The position numbers were made by a program, and so were the translations under genes. Under the pieces are notes generated by a model. That model was not told the DNA's origin. It made no database searches and saw nothing but the letters and a program-made list of their open reading frames with translations. From Roseitranquillus sediminis (GTDB lineage Bacteria; Pseudomonadota; Alphaproteobacteria; Rhodobacterales; Rhodobacteraceae), in NCBI RefSeq assembly GCF_016918935.1, contig NZ_JAFFOB010000025.1, positions 257,971-321,970 of the forward strand: DNA of 64,000 nucleotides. The letters run 5' to 3'. The stretch's first letter is position 1, and the number at the start of each line of letters is the position of its first letter. Of the stretch, positions 40,378-50,317 are shown piece by piece.

Positions 40378-40407
40378 GGTCGCCCGAAGAGCGGCGGAGG
40401 TCTCACG

Positions 40408-41169
40408 ATGGGTACGGCAAGGCGATTGCGGCTGGGGGTCAACATCGATCACGTGGCGACGGTGCGCAACGCACGCGGCGGCTCGTACCCGGACCCGCTG
40501 CGGGCGGCGCAGATGGCCGAGGAGGCTGGCGCCGATGGTATCACTGCCCATCTGCGTGAGGATCGCCGCCACATCTCGGACGCCGATATTGACCTGCTGG
40601 TGCAAAGCCTCGACGTCCCGCTCAACCTCGAGATGGCGGCCACCGACGACATGCAGGCGATTGGGCTGCGTCACGTCCCGCACGCCGTCTGCATCGTGCC
40701 CGAGCGCCGCGAGGAACGTACCACCGAGGGCGGGCTGGAGGTCGCGAGGGACGAGAACCGCCTCGCCCATTTCATCGCGCCGTTGCGGGAGGCGGGCTGC
40801 CGTGTCTCGATCTTCATCGCGGCGGACGCGGCACAGATCGAGGCCGCCGCGCGCATCGGCGCGGCCGTCGTCGAGCTCCACACTGGCGCCTACTGCGATG
40901 CCCATGCCGAGGGCCGCTTCAGCGAGCGCGACGAGGAACTTGCGCGGCTGCGCGAGATGGCAACGTTCGCCCACGGGCTGGGGCTGGAGGTCCACGCTGG
41001 CCACGGGCTGACCTACGACACGGTCAAGCCGGTCGCCGCCCTTCCGGAGGTGCGCGAGCTCAACATCGGCCACTTCTTGATCGGCGAGGCGATCTTCCGC
41101 GGCCTGCCTGCCGCCATCGCCGAGATGCGTCGGCTGATGGACGAGGCGCGTGCCGGGGTCGCGGCGTGA
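40408..41169 (+). CDS. pdxJ: Pyridoxine 5'-phosphate synthase
   Basis: 253 residues. Condenses 3-amino-1-hydroxyacetone phosphate and deoxyxylulose phosphate in the DXP-dependent vitamin B6 pathway. Signatures: [17 protein letters not shown] at residues 9-25, [14 protein letters not shown] near 44, [11 protein letters not shown] near 72, and [11 protein letters not shown] near 195. ATG 40408 follows GGAGG. The acpS gene follows at 19 bases; pdxJ-acpS is a common pairing. Confidence 0.97.
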   Translation: MGTARRLRLGVNIDHVATVRNARGGSYPDPLRAAQMAEEAGADGITAHLREDRRHISDADIDLLVQSLDVPLNLEMAATDDMQAIGLRHVPHAVCIVPERREERTTEGGLEVARDENRLAHFIAPLREAGCRVSIFIAADAAQIEAAARIGAAVVELHTGAYCDAHAEGRFSERDEELARLREMATFAHGLGLEVHAGHGLTYDTVKPVAALPEVRELNIGHFLIGEAIFRGLPAAIAEMRRLMDEARAGVAA

Positions 41170-41188
41170 GCCGGGTGCGGATTTCGGC

Positions 41189-41596
41189 GTGATCCTCGGC
41201 ATCGGCACGGATCTCTGCAACATCGAGCGCATTCAAGGCACGCTCGATCGCTTCGGCGAGAGGTTCGTGAATCGCGTCTTCACCGAGACGGAGCGGCGCA
41301 AGGCGGAGCGGCGGCGCGACACCGCAGGCACCTACGCCAAGCGCTGGGCAGCCAAGGAAGCCTGCTCCAAGGCGCTCGGCACCGGTCTCCGCATGGGGAT
41401 CGCCTGGCGCGACATGGCCGTCAGCAACCTGCGAACAGGTCAGCCGGTGATGCACGTCACCGGCTGGGCTGCGGACCGGCTGGGTCAGATGACGCCCGAT
41501 GGGCATGAGGCGATCATCCACGTCACGCTGACCGACGACCACCCCTGGGCGCAGGCGTTCGTGGTGATCGAGGCGCGCCCGAGAGGCTCAGCTTGA
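41189..41596 (+). CDS. acpS: Holo-[acyl-carrier-protein] synthase
   Basis: 135 residues from GTG 41189. Transfers 4'-phosphopantetheine from CoA to ACP. The Mg-binding Asp is in [12 protein letters not shown] near residue 8, and the second motif [14 protein letters not shown] near residue 55 supplies the catalytic Glu/Lys. A start 13 codons upstream overlaps pdxJ and adds a non-conserved lead. Followed at 52 bases by lepB. Confidence 0.95.
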   Translation: MILGIGTDLCNIERIQGTLDRFGERFVNRVFTETERRKAERRRDTAGTYAKRWAAKEACSKALGTGLRMGIAWRDMAVSNLRTGQPVMHVTGWAADRLGQMTPDGHEAIIHVTLTDDHPWAQAFVVIEARPRGSA

Positions 41597-41648
41597 CTCT
41601 GGTCGCTGCGCCGCCGCATCAAGCGCCGGCATCGCGGCGAGACGGGAC

Positions 41649-42440
41649 ATGATGGCGGAAAAGGTCGAGAAGAAGGAAGGCGTGCTGGAGACGGTGAAAA
41701 CCGTGGTCTATGCGCTCCTCATCGCCGGCGTGTTCCGTACGCTCTTCTTTCAGCCGTTCTGGATCCCGTCGGGCAGCATGAAGGACACGCTGCTGATCGG
41801 CGACTTTCTCTTCGTCAACAAGATGGCCTACGGCTACTCACAGTACTCCTGCCCGTTCAGCATCTGCACCTTCATCGACGGCCGCTGGTTCGGCGACGAG
41901 CCAGAGCGTGGCGACGTTGTCGTGTTTCGTCATCCGGTGGCGGGAACCGACTTCATCAAGCGGCTGGTCGGCCTGCCCGGAGATCGGATCCAGGTGCGGG
42001 ACGGCATCCTCTACATCAATGGCGAGCCGGCGCCGCAGGAGCCGGCTGGCAACTTCGTCGAGACCTTCGAGCGTCAGGGTCCTGCCGGAAACCTTCCGCA
42101 GTGCGCCAACGCGGGCGTGCCGCTGGGTGGCGAGTGCATCAAGCCGCGCGCGATCGAGACCCTGCCGAACGGGACCAGTCACAATGTGCTCGACATCAGG
42201 CAGACGCGCCTCGACGACACGCCGGTCTTCGACGTGCCCGAGGGACACTTCTTCTTCATGGGCGACAACCGCGACAACTCGACCGACAGCCGCGTCAGCC
42301 AGAATGCGCTGGGCGTGGGCTTCGTGCCGTTCGAGAACCTCATCGGCCGGGCCGACCGGGTGATGTTCTCGTCGGCGGGTCGGTCGATGCTGTTCTTCTG
42401 GACGTGGCGCGCGGACCGCTTCTTCGAGAAGATCGTGTGA
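41649..42440 (+). CDS. lepB: Signal peptidase I
   Basis: 263 residues. Inner-membrane Ser/Lys protease removing Sec signal peptides. A single membrane segment is at about residues 15-36, the nucleophile is Ser43 in [10 protein letters not shown] and the general base Lys104 in [12 protein letters not shown]; box E reads [17 protein letters not shown] near 202. Two adjacent ATGs (41649 and 41652) could both serve. The stop overlaps rnc as GTGA, in the conserved lepB-rnc-era order. Confidence 0.97.
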   Translation: MMAEKVEKKEGVLETVKTVVYALLIAGVFRTLFFQPFWIPSGSMKDTLLIGDFLFVNKMAYGYSQYSCPFSICTFIDGRWFGDEPERGDVVVFRHPVAGTDFIKRLVGLPGDRIQVRDGILYINGEPAPQEPAGNFVETFERQGPAGNLPQCANAGVPLGGECIKPRAIETLPNGTSHNVLDIRQTRLDDTPVFDVPEGHFFFMGDNRDNSTDSRVSQNALGVGFVPFENLIGRADRVMFSSAGRSMLFFWTWRADRFFEKIV

Positions 42441-43123
42441 AGCTGTCGGCGGACCTTCGGGACTTCTGTGACCGGCTCGGCCACACCTTCTCCGAGCCTG
42501 AACTGCTGATCAACGCCCTGACCCACGCCTCGATCTCGAGCCCGCAGCGGCCCGACAACCAGCGCCTCGAGTTCCTCGGCGACCGTGTCCTCGGCCTCGT
42601 CATGGCCGAGGCCGTCCTCGCGCACGACCGCACGGCCTCCGAGGGCGTACTCGCGCCCCGCTTCAACGTGCTGGTCCGCAAGGAGACCTGCGCCGAAGTC
42701 GCAGCCGAGATCGACCTTGGTGCGGTACTGCGCCTCGGGCGGTCCGAGATGATGTCCGGCGGTCGCCGCAAGGCCGCGCTCCTCGCCGACGCACTGGAGG
42801 CAATCATCGCCGCGGTCTACGTGGATGCGGGCTTCGCCGCCGCCGAGAAGGTTATCCTGCGACTCTGGGGCGACCGGATCGGGAACGTCGCCAGCGACGC
42901 CCGAGACGCCAAGACGTCGCTTCAGGAGTGGGCGCAGGCGCGGGGCCAGCAGCCGCCGCGCTACGTTGAACTCGGGCGCACCGGACCGGACCACGCGCCG
43001 ATCTTCACGATCGAGGTCCGGACGGAGGACGGACGCCGCGCCCGCGCCGAGGCCAGCGCGAAGCGTCCCGCCGAGCAGGCCGCGGCCGCCGCGCTGCTCG
43101 CGCAACTCGAGGGCGAGCAATGA
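42437..43123 (+). CDS. rnc: Ribonuclease III
   Basis: 228 residues from GTG 42437. Cleaves double-stranded RNA, including rRNA precursors. The signature [15 protein letters not shown] is at residues 41-55 with catalytic Glu45 and Asp49, [16 protein letters not shown] near 117 has the second acidic pair, and the C-terminal third is a dsRNA-binding domain ([32 protein letters not shown]). Overlaps lepB by four bases and era by four, so translation is coupled throughout. Confidence 0.97.
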   Translation: MKLSADLRDFCDRLGHTFSEPELLINALTHASISSPQRPDNQRLEFLGDRVLGLVMAEAVLAHDRTASEGVLAPRFNVLVRKETCAEVAAEIDLGAVLRLGRSEMMSGGRRKAALLADALEAIIAAVYVDAGFAAAEKVILRLWGDRIGNVASDARDAKTSLQEWAQARGQQPPRYVELGRTGPDHAPIFTIEVRTEDGRRARAEASAKRPAEQAAAAALLAQLEGEQ

Positions 43124-44022
43124 CCCGCGCGGGGTTTGTTGCACTGATCGGCGAGCCGAACGCTGGGAAGTCGACGCTGCTGAACCGGATGGTCGGGGTG
43201 AAGGTCTCGATCGTGACGCACAAGGTGCAGACGACGCGGGCGCGGATCCGCGGCGTCGCGATCGAAGGCGAGAGCCAGATCGTGTTCGTCGACACGCCGG
43301 GCCTCTTCCGCCCGCGCCGCCGGCTGGACCGCGCCATGGTCGCCGCGGCCTGGGGCGGGGCGGCGGATGCCGACCTGGTGGTCCTGCTGGTCGAGGCGCA
43401 CCGCGGCCTCACAAATGGCGTCGAGGCCATCCTCGACGCACTGGCCGAGCGGGCCGAGGGAAGGCGCGTCGCCCTCGCCATCAACAAGATCGACCGGGTC
43501 GAGGCGCCGGTTCTCCTGGGCCTGACGGAGAAGCTCAACCAGCGCTTCCCGTTCGAGCGGACGTTCCTGATCTCGGCCGAGAAGGGACACGGCGTCGACC
43601 ACCTGCGGCGCTGGCTCGCGGGCGAGCTGCCGGAGGGGCCGTGGCTCTATCCCGAGGATCAGATCGCCGACCTGCCGGAGCGCATGATCGCGGCGGAGAT
43701 CACGCGTGAGAAGCTGACCCTGCGCCTGCACCAGGAACTACCGTACCAGCTGACGGTCGAGACCGAGGCATGGGAGGACCGCAAGGACGGCTCCACCCGG
43801 ATCGACCAAGTGGTCTACGTCGCGCGCGACGGCCACAAGGGCATCGTGCTGGGCGAACGCGGGCAGACGATCAAGGCCGTGGGGCAGGCGGCGCGGGCGG
43901 AGCTCGAGATCTTCCTCGACCGCAAGGTGCATCTCTTCCTGCAGGTCAAGGTGCGGCCCGGCTGGCAGGACGAGGCGGAGCGTTACTCGCAGATGGGCCT
44001 CGACTTCTCCGACGGCGAGTGA
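43120..44022 (+). CDS. era: GTPase Era
   Basis: 300 residues. 30S-assembly GTPase that binds 16S rRNA near its 3' end. G1 GEPNAGKST at residues 11-19, G3 DTPGLF near 60, G4 NKID near 125, G5 [10 protein letters not shown] near 150, and the KH domain in the C-terminal third with [21 protein letters not shown] overlaps the rnc stop (ATGA); the stop overlaps the next start (TGATG). Confidence 0.98.
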   Translation: MTRAGFVALIGEPNAGKSTLLNRMVGVKVSIVTHKVQTTRARIRGVAIEGESQIVFVDTPGLFRPRRRLDRAMVAAAWGGAADADLVVLLVEAHRGLTNGVEAILDALAERAEGRRVALAINKIDRVEAPVLLGLTEKLNQRFPFERTFLISAEKGHGVDHLRRWLAGELPEGPWLYPEDQIADLPERMIAAEITREKLTLRLHQELPYQLTVETEAWEDRKDGSTRIDQVVYVARDGHKGIVLGERGQTIKAVGQAARAELEIFLDRKVHLFLQVKVRPGWQDEAERYSQMGLDFSDGE

Positions 44023-44354
44023 TGGCGCGGCTGACGGCCGACTTCTGGGTCCGCGCCTACCTCAACAGGCTGCGGCTCGCCGCCATACCGGCATTCGTGA
44101 CGGCGCACGGTGACGCGACGGCGGGCGCGGTGATCGTCAAGGTGGCGACGCTCGACGGCCGCGCGCGGGCCTTCCAGCGCTCGTTCGACCTGACCACCGG
44201 CGAGCGCCGCTGGCTGCCGCTCGTCGAGGGCGGGGACGCGGAGGTCGACGCCGCGCTGGCGCGGCAGCGCCGTTACGACCCGGACCTCTGGCTGATCGAG
44301 GTCGAGGACCGCGAGGGGCGGCACCTGCTCGACGAGGAGGGGCTCGCCGACTGA
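44022..44354 (+). CDS. DUF1491 family protein
   Basis: 110 residues. A small soluble protein with the DUF1491 features [21 protein letters not shown] at residues 6-26 and [21 protein letters not shown] near 83-103. It is sandwiched with one-base overlaps between era and recO, the usual location in Rhodobacterales. Function unknown. Confidence 0.9.
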   Translation: MARLTADFWVRAYLNRLRLAAIPAFVTAHGDATAGAVIVKVATLDGRARAFQRSFDLTTGERRWLPLVEGGDAEVDAALARQRRYDPDLWLIEVEDREGRHLLDEEGLAD

Positions 44355-45076
44355 TGCTGGAGTGGCGGGATCGCGGCTTTGTCCTCGCCGTGCGGCGGCA
44401 CGGGGAGAACGCCGCGATCGTTGAACTCTTCACACCGGCGCACGGCCGGCACGCCGGCGTCGTCCGCGGTGGGTCCAGCAGGCGGCTGCGGCCGATTCTC
44501 CAGCCGGGCGCCGAGCTCGAGGCGACATGGCGTGCGCGCCTCGACGAGCATATCGGCGCGTTCACCGTCGAGCCGCTGCGCAGCCGGGCGGACCTGATGG
44601 AGGATCGCCGCGCCCTGGCCGCGCTCAACGCGGTGACGTCGCTCCTTTCCTTCTGCCTGCCCGAGCGGGAGCCGCACCCCGCGCTGCATGCTCGGTCGGA
44701 GGCGCTGCTGGACGCGCTTGCCGCGCCGGACTGGCTGGTCGCCTACTTGCGATGGGAGCTGCACCTGCTCGACGAGACCGGCTTCGGGCTCGACCTCACC
44801 CGCTGCGCGGTGACCGGTGGGCGCGAGGACCTCGCGTACGTTTCTCCGCGCTCCGGGCGGGCGGTCTCGCGAGAGGGGGCCGCCGAGTGGGCCGACCGGC
44901 TGCTGCCATTGCCGCCGTGCCTGTTGGGGCAGGGGCCGGCGACCGAGGCGGAGATCGCGGCGGGGCTGCGGCTGACAGGCCATTTCCTGCAGACGCGGCT
45001 GGCCCCTGCACTCGGCGAGCGGCCATTGCCGCCGGCGCGGGATCGATTGGTGGCGCTGCTTGCACAGCGGCGCTGA
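44354..45076 (+). CDS. recO: RecO DNA repair protein
   Basis: 240 residues. Recombination mediator that helps RecR load RecA. The N-terminal OB fold shows [24 protein letters not shown] at residues 3-26 and [12 protein letters not shown] near 35; the C-terminal part has the [24 protein letters not shown] segment. Only one cysteine is present in the region where some RecO proteins hold a zinc site, so no zinc is expected. Last gene of the run that starts at folK or rpoZ; convergent with mcd. Confidence 0.95.
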   Translation: MLEWRDRGFVLAVRRHGENAAIVELFTPAHGRHAGVVRGGSSRRLRPILQPGAELEATWRARLDEHIGAFTVEPLRSRADLMEDRRALAALNAVTSLLSFCLPEREPHPALHARSEALLDALAAPDWLVAYLRWELHLLDETGFGLDLTRCAVTGGREDLAYVSPRSGRAVSREGAAEWADRLLPLPPCLLGQGPATEAEIAAGLRLTGHFLQTRLAPALGERPLPPARDRLVALLAQRR

Positions 45077-45103
45077 TGGCATTCCTGCCTGCAAGGAGCT
45101 CCT

Positions 45104-46780
45104 TCAGGCGAGAAGCCGCCGCGCGATCACCTGCGCCTGGATCTCGGCCGCGCCCTCGAAGATGTTGAGGATCCGCGCGTCGCAGAGCACGCGACTGATC
45201 GGATACTCCACCGCAAACCCGTTGCCGCCGTGGATCTGCAGCGCGTTGTCAGCTGCCGCCCATGCCACGCGGGCTGCGAGGAGCTTGGCCATTCCCGCTT
45301 CGAGGTCACAACGCCGGCTCGCGTCTTTTTCCTGCGCGGCGTGATAGGTGAGCTGGCGCGCCACAGCGATCTCGACCGCCATCAGGGCCAGCTTGGATGC
45401 GACGCGGGGGAACTCGATCAGTGGCTTGCCGAACTGCTGCCGGTCCTCTGCATAGCGCAGCCCGAGGTCCAGCGCCGACTGCGCCACGCCAACGGCGCGC
45501 GCGGCGGTCTGAATGCGGGCGCTCTCGAAGGTGCGCATGAGCTGCTTGAAGCCCTGCCCCTCGACCCCGCCGAGAAGCCCCACACCCTCGACGTGGAAGC
45601 CATCGAAGCCGAGCTCGTATTCTTTCATCCCACGGTAGCCCAGGACCTCGATCTCGCCGCCCGAGAGGCCGGGGTCGGGGAACGGGTCGGCGTCGCTGCC
45701 CGGTGTCTTCTCGGCGAGAAACATCGAAAGGCCGCGATAGTCGTCGGTGGCGGGATCGGTCCGCGCGAGGACCATCATCAGGTGTGCCCGCGCAGCGTGC
45801 GTGATCCACGTCTTGTTGCCGGTGATCCGCCAGCCGTCGCCGTCGGGTACGGCGCGGGTGCGCAGGCTGCCGAGGTCGGAGCCGGTATTGGGCTCGGTGA
45901 AAACGGCGGTCTGCAGGATCTGTCCGCTGGCGATCAGCGGCAGCCAGTGGGCCTTCTGCGCCTCGGTGCCGCCGCCGAGGATCAACTCGGCCGCGATCTC
46001 CGACCGGGTGCCGAGTGAGCCGACGCCGATATAACCGCGGCTCAATTCTTCCGAAACGACGCACATCGTCGACTTAGGCAGGCCGAGACCCCCATGCTCC
46101 TCCGGAATGGTTAGGCCGAAGACGCCGAGGTTCGCCATCTCGTTGACGACTTCCATCGGGATGAGCGCGTCCTGAAGATGCCAGGCGTGGGCGTGCGGCT
46201 CGATCCGCTCGCGTGCGAAGCGGCGGAACTGCTCGCGGATCATCTCGAGCTCGTCGTCCAGACCGCTGCGGCCGAACATCGTCTCGGCGCCGCGCTCCCG
46301 CATCAGGGCGACGAGGCGCAGCCGCGCCTCCTGGCTGTTGCCGCGCTCTATGAGCGCACGCGGCGCCGGCCGGTTGAGCGCATCCAGATCCTCTGGCCTC
46401 AGCCAGAGGTCCGTGGGCCTGATGATCTCGCCCTGGTTCATCGGGATGCCGCCCGCTATCTGCGCGAGGTACTCGCCGAAAGCGATTTGCAGGATCAGCG
46501 CTTCCATCTCGCCAAACGCGCCGTCGGCGTCGAGCGCCGTGGCCCAGCGGTGCATCTGCCTCAGCGATTGCACATACGTCGCGAGCCAGGCGAGCCCGTG
46601 CGCCGCCCCCTGATTCGCCTCGAGCGTGGCCGGGTCCAGAGCGCCCAGCTTGCCCCCGACCCGCGCGACCGCCTTCTCCAGCAGGTTTTCCACAGCGGCG
46701 ACAGCGTCTACGGTGGCGTCCTCCAGCCCTTCGAGGAGAGAAGTCGGCGCAGCGAAATCGGGAGGGCCGTCGTGAGGCAT
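45104..46780 (-). CDS. mcd: (2S)-Methylsuccinyl-CoA dehydrogenase (ethylmalonyl-CoA pathway)
   Basis: 558 residues, longer than a standard acyl-CoA dehydrogenase by an N-terminal domain of about 150 residues, the mark of Mcd. The core starts near residue 190: TIPEEHGGLGLPKSTMCVVSEELSRGYIGVGSLGTRSEIA, FTEPNTGSDLGSLRTRA, ITGNKTWITHAARA, and the C-terminal LQIHGGNGFAVEYPISRVLCDARILNIFEGAAEIQ. Mcd oxidises methylsuccinyl-CoA to mesaconyl-CoA and passes electrons to ETF, whose genes lie 11 kb away here. ATG 46780 follows GGAGACGC. A nested palindrome lies 37-66 bases upstream of the start. Confidence 0.92.
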   Translation of the reverse strand: MPHDGPPDFAAPTSLLEGLEDATVDAVAAVENLLEKAVARVGGKLGALDPATLEANQGAAHGLAWLATYVQSLRQMHRWATALDADGAFGEMEALILQIAFGEYLAQIAGGIPMNQGEIIRPTDLWLRPEDLDALNRPAPRALIERGNSQEARLRLVALMRERGAETMFGRSGLDDELEMIREQFRRFARERIEPHAHAWHLQDALIPMEVVNEMANLGVFGLTIPEEHGGLGLPKSTMCVVSEELSRGYIGVGSLGTRSEIAAELILGGGTEAQKAHWLPLIASGQILQTAVFTEPNTGSDLGSLRTRAVPDGDGWRITGNKTWITHAARAHLMMVLARTDPATDDYRGLSMFLAEKTPGSDADPFPDPGLSGGEIEVLGYRGMKEYELGFDGFHVEGVGLLGGVEGQGFKQLMRTFESARIQTAARAVGVAQSALDLGLRYAEDRQQFGKPLIEFPRVASKLALMAVEIAVARQLTYHAAQEKDASRRCDLEAGMAKLLAARVAWAAADNALQIHGGNGFAVEYPISRVLCDARILNIFEGAAEIQAQVIARRLLA

Positions 46781-46806
46781 GTGCGTCTCCTTCAGGTCTG
46801 TCGCTG

Positions 46807-46846
46807 CACTTGCTAACAATCTCGCACTTGCGGCGCAACAAGATTG
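46807..46846 (-). promoter_or_regulatory. Nested palindrome and direct repeats upstream of mcd
   Basis: CAATCT (46817-46822) and AGATTG (46841-46846) flank an 11-base palindrome TTGCG-G-CGCAA (46828-46838). CACTTGC occurs twice with 18-base spacing (46807 and 46825). Together they look like an operator between the divergent mcd and permease genes. Its regulator is not known; acetate-pathway regulators of the ScfR/RamB family bind TTGCAA-like palindromes, which makes one a candidate. Confidence 0.4.
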
Positions 46847-46946
46847 CTACACATCATCAGGCCCAGCACGATAATGAGGCATTCATTTTGCTGCGGCAGC
46901 CGCGCGGCGCTCGCGCTATCAGAGCGCGAAGCAAGGCGAGGGCGGT

Positions 46947-47702
46947 ATGGCAGGACTGGACTGGGTGACGCTGGCGCTGGCGGCGGCGATCACGCTGGCG
47001 GCGGGTTTCGTCAAAGGCGCGGTCGGCTTCGCGATGCCGATGATCATGATCTCGGGACTGGGCTCGATCCTGCCGGCCGAGCTTGCGCTGGCAGCGCTGA
47101 TCCTGCCGACGCTTGCCAGCAACCTCTTTCAGGCGGCGCGCGACGGCGTGCGAGAAGCCGCGGCCTCGGCCCGACGCTTCTGGCGCTACATCCTCGTGGT
47201 CCTGATCTTCATCGTGCTCAGCGCGCAGATGGTTCGGATCTTGCCGCAAGAGGTGATGCTGCTCATCCTCGGGGTGATCGTGACGGTCTTCTGCGTGCTG
47301 CAGCTCGCCGGCTGGCGGCTCTACGTACCGCAGCGGTCGAGGGCGCGGGCCGAAGTGGCGATCGGCGCGCTCGCCGGCGGGATGGGCGGCGTTTCCGGCG
47401 TCTGGGGGCCGCCGACGGTGATGTACCTTACGGCGATCGATACGCCGAAGCGCGAGCACCTGCGCGTTCAGGGCGTCGTCTACGCGTTGGGAGCGGTGGC
47501 GCTGACGCTGGCGCACCTGCGCTCGGGGGTTCTGGACGGCCCGGGCGCGATGCTGTCGGCAGCAATGCTGGTTCCCGCCGCGCTCGGGATGGCGGTCGGG
47601 GTGCGGCTGCAGGATGCGCTCGATCCCGGAAGGTTCCGCCGCGCCACCCTAATCGTGCTGATCGTGGCGGGGCTGAACCTGATCCGGCGAGCGGTGATGT
47701 GA
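46947..47702 (+). CDS. TauE/SafE (TSUP) family permease
   Basis: 251 residues. Seven to eight membrane segments arranged as two repeats, each opening with a Gly-rich motif: AAGFVKGAVGFAMPMI near residue 18 and GGMGGVSGVWGPPTVMYL near 150. Members export or import organosulfur anions or other small carboxylates; substrate not told by sequence. Divergent from mcd, so a carboxylate linked to that pathway is one guess. Convergent with pckA, with a small hairpin (CTCCG-AA-CGGAG, 47712-47723) between them. Confidence 0.87.
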   Translation: MAGLDWVTLALAAAITLAAGFVKGAVGFAMPMIMISGLGSILPAELALAALILPTLASNLFQAARDGVREAAASARRFWRYILVVLIFIVLSAQMVRILPQEVMLLILGVIVTVFCVLQLAGWRLYVPQRSRARAEVAIGALAGGMGGVSGVWGPPTVMYLTAIDTPKREHLRVQGVVYALGAVALTLAHLRSGVLDGPGAMLSAAMLVPAALGMAVGVRLQDALDPGRFRRATLIVLIVAGLNLIRRAVM

Positions 47703-47724
47703 CGGCCCAAGCTCCGAACGGAGT

Positions 47725-49326
47725 TCACCCCAAAGCGATGGCGCGGACGTCCTCGTCGATATGACTCTCGTACTGGGCGAAGTTTTCCGAGAACATCTGC
47801 ACCAGCTTCTGCGCTTGCCGATCATAGGCCGCGGGATCGCTCCACGTGCTGCGCGGGTCGAGCAGGGCATCGTCGACGCCCTCGACGCTGACCGGCACCT
47901 CGAAGCCGAAGTTCGGGTCCTTGCGGAGTTCGGCATCGCTGAGCCTGCCCTCCAGCGCGGCGGATAAAAGCGCGCGGGTCGCCTTGATCGGCATGCGGCG
48001 ACCTTCGCCATAGGCGCCGCCCGTCCAGCCCGTGTTGACGAGCCAGCAGGTGGTGCCGTGCCGCGCGATCTTGGCTCGCAGAAGCTCGCCATAGACCTCG
48101 GGTCGGCGGGGCATGAATGGCGCGCCGAAACAGGTTGAGAAGGTCGGCTGCGGCTCGGTCACGCCGCGCTCGGTCCCCGCGACCTTGGACGTGAAGCCCG
48201 ACAGGAAGTGGTATTCTGCCTGCGCCGGCGTCAGCCGGGCGATCGGCGGCAATACCCCGAACGCGTCGCAGGTCAGCATGATGACGTGCTTCGGATGTCC
48301 GCCCAGCGCCGTCTCCGACGCGTTGGAGATGTAGTCGAGCGGGTAAGCGCAGCGCATGTTCGGCGTCAGATGGTCGGCATCGAAGTCGAGCTCCAGCGTC
48401 TCCGGATCGCGCACCATGTTCTCGATCACGGTCCCGAACTTGCGCGTCGTCGCGTAGATCTCCGGCTCGGCCTCTGCGCTCAGGTTGATCGTCTTGGCGT
48501 AGCAGCCGCCTTCGAAGTTGAAGGTGCCGCGGTCCGACCAGCCATGCTCGTCGTCGCCGATCAGGACGCGGTTCGGGTCGGCCGAGAGCGTCGTCTTGCC
48601 GGTGCCGGACAAGCCGAAGAAGACGGCCGTGTCGATCGGGTTGCCCGGCGCGTGGTTGGCCGAGCAGTGCATCGGCATCACGCCCTTACCCGCCAGCAGG
48701 TAGTTAAGGAGCGTGAAAACCGACTTCTTGTTCTCGCCCGCGTACTCAGTGCCGCCGATCAGGATGATCTTCCGATCGAAGTTGAGCGCGATGACCGTCT
48801 CGCTCCGGCATTCGTGGCGGGCGGTGTCCGCCTTGAAGCTCGGGCAGTTGATGATGGTGAAATCGGGCTCAAACGTGGCGAGACCCTCGCGGTCAGGCCG
48901 GCGGAGCAGGTGGCGGATGAAGAGGCCATGCCACGCAAGCTCGGTAACGACGCGGACGTCGAGCCGGTGCGCCGGATCGGCCCCGGCAAACAGGTCCTGC
49001 ACGAAGAGGTCGCGGCCCTTCATGTGCGCGGCCATGTCGTCATAGAGGCGATCGAAGGCTTCGGGTGTCATGGGCGCGTTGTTCTCCCACCAGATCGTGT
49101 CCTCGACCGAGGGGGTGCGGACGACATACTTGTCCTTGGGCGAGCGACCCGTGTGCTTGCCGGTCGTGACGAGCAGCGTGCCGCCGAGGCCGAGCTTGCC
49201 TTCGCCGCGCCGGATTGCCGCCTCCATCAGCGCCGGTTCGAGCAAGTTGTAATGCACCGCTCCCAGCCCCTCCAGTCCCTGGTCCTCGAGCCGCTTGCTG
49301 GGATTGACGTAGCCGGTCTGGGTCAT
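47725..49326 (-). CDS. pckA: Phosphoenolpyruvate carboxykinase (ATP)
   Basis: 533 residues. Converts oxaloacetate and ATP to phosphoenolpyruvate, the entry to gluconeogenesis from C4 acids. The kinase loop [16 protein letters not shown] and the metal-binding IGDDEHGW follow each other near residues 240-265; the SPKDKYVV and [11 protein letters not shown] segments bind substrate. ATG 49326 follows GGAGGAGGAGCG. Divergent from chvI, an arrangement known from Rhizobiales where ChvI controls pckA. Confidence 0.98.
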   Translation of the reverse strand: MTQTGYVNPSKRLEDQGLEGLGAVHYNLLEPALMEAAIRRGEGKLGLGGTLLVTTGKHTGRSPKDKYVVRTPSVEDTIWWENNAPMTPEAFDRLYDDMAAHMKGRDLFVQDLFAGADPAHRLDVRVVTELAWHGLFIRHLLRRPDREGLATFEPDFTIINCPSFKADTARHECRSETVIALNFDRKIILIGGTEYAGENKKSVFTLLNYLLAGKGVMPMHCSANHAPGNPIDTAVFFGLSGTGKTTLSADPNRVLIGDDEHGWSDRGTFNFEGGCYAKTINLSAEAEPEIYATTRKFGTVIENMVRDPETLELDFDADHLTPNMRCAYPLDYISNASETALGGHPKHVIMLTCDAFGVLPPIARLTPAQAEYHFLSGFTSKVAGTERGVTEPQPTFSTCFGAPFMPRRPEVYGELLRAKIARHGTTCWLVNTGWTGGAYGEGRRMPIKATRALLSAALEGRLSDAELRKDPNFGFEVPVSVEGVDDALLDPRSTWSDPAAYDRQAQKLVQMFSENFAQYESHIDEDVRAIALG

Positions 49327-49527
49327 CTCGCTCCTCCTCCGCCTCCCGGCGAAAAACACACTCCGCGCAGCATTGGCTGCGACGCCAGGTCAAAAGCCAT
49401 ACGACGATGTGGCCGCTTGGTGGTAGCTGCACAACGCCATGTTATCGCCACCAGGTCCGGGTTTAGCGCAACCACCTCCGGCCGCCCGCCACTAGACCGG
49501 GACGCCGGCGGAGAGGCGGCAACAGTT

Positions 49528-49547
49528 AGGCCTTCCTTTGGCCTTTT
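49528..49547 (+). promoter_or_regulatory. Short hairpin with T-tract in the pckA-chvI interval
   Basis: AGGCC (49528-49532) and GGCCT (49540-49544) flank a 7-base loop and are followed by TTTT. A stem of 5 base pairs is short for a terminator; it could be a chance feature or an attenuator in the chvI leader. The rest of the 288-base interval holds no open frame that looks coding. Confidence 0.2.
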
Positions 49548-49571
49548 CATGGCATGTCCTGCTCGCGAGAG

Positions 49572-49595
49572 GTCGCCGACGCGAATCGCGGCGAC
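49572..49595 (+). promoter_or_regulatory. Hairpin in the chvI leader
   Basis: GTCGC (49572-49576) pairs with GCGAC (49591-49595), and inside it CGCG-AAT-CGCG (49580-49590) forms a tight inner stem. It ends 19 bases before the chvI start and could limit ribosome access. The apex contains GAATC, a CcrM-type (GANTC) methylation site. Confidence 0.3.
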
Positions 49596-49614
49596 GCATC
49601 GAAAGGTAGGCGTC

Positions 49615-50316
49615 ATGTCAAGAATTGCGCTGGTCGACGACGATCGAAACATCCTCACCTCGGTCTCGATGCTGCTCGAGTCCGAGGGCTTCGAGGTCGA
49701 GATCCATTCCGACGGGCAGTCGGCGCTCGACGCCTTCCATCGCCGCTCGCCCGACCTCGCGATCCTCGACGTCAAGATGCCGAGGATGGACGGCATGGAC
49801 CTGCTGCAGAGGCTGCGGCAGAAATCGCATTTGCCGGTGATCTTCCTGACCTCGAAGGACGACGAGGTGGACGAGGTCCTGGGCTTGCGGATGGGCGCGG
49901 ACGATTATGTCCGCAAGCCCTTCTCCCAGCGGCTGCTCGTCGAGCGGATCCGGTCGATTTTGCGCCGGCAGGAGACGCTGGCGGGCGATGCGGCCGGCAC
50001 TGCCGAGTCACCGCAGGCGATGGTGCGCGGCGACCTCAGCATCGACCCGCAGCGGCATTCCGTGAGCTGGAAGGGCAGGGAGGTGACGCTGACCGTGACG
50101 GAGTTCCTGCTGCTTCAGGCGCTGGCGCAGCGGCCCGGTTTCGTGAAGAGCCGCGACCAGCTGATGGACGTGGCCTACGACGATCAGGTCTACGTCGACG
50201 ACCGCACGATCGACAGCCACATAAAGCGTTTGCGCAAAAAGCTGCGGGCAGTCGATCCCGAGTTCTCGGCGATCGAGACGCTCTACGGCATCGGCTACCG
50301 CTACAACCAGAGCTAA
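49615..50316 (+). CDS. chvI: ChvI response regulator (OmpR family)
   Basis: 233 residues. Regulator of the acid/envelope-stress response in Alphaproteobacteria. Acidic pocket DDD at residues 8-10, phospho-acceptor Asp52 in [43 protein letters not shown] near 80-110; the winged-helix output domain includes [30 protein letters not shown] and ends [13 protein letters not shown] 49615 is preceded by AAGG. First gene of a seven-gene plus-strand run and followed one base later by chvG. Confidence 0.96.
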   Translation: MSRIALVDDDRNILTSVSMLLESEGFEVEIHSDGQSALDAFHRRSPDLAILDVKMPRMDGMDLLQRLRQKSHLPVIFLTSKDDEVDEVLGLRMGADDYVRKPFSQRLLVERIRSILRRQETLAGDAAGTAESPQAMVRGDLSIDPQRHSVSWKGREVTLTVTEFLLLQALAQRPGFVKSRDQLMDVAYDDQVYVDDRTIDSHIKRLRKKLRAVDPEFSAIETLYGIGYRYNQS

Positions 50317-50317
50317 G

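Noticed and set aside
47712..47723. Terminator between the permease and pckA genes
   Set aside because: A 5-base-pair stem with a 2-base loop and only two T residues is too weak to call; mentioned only in the permease entry.
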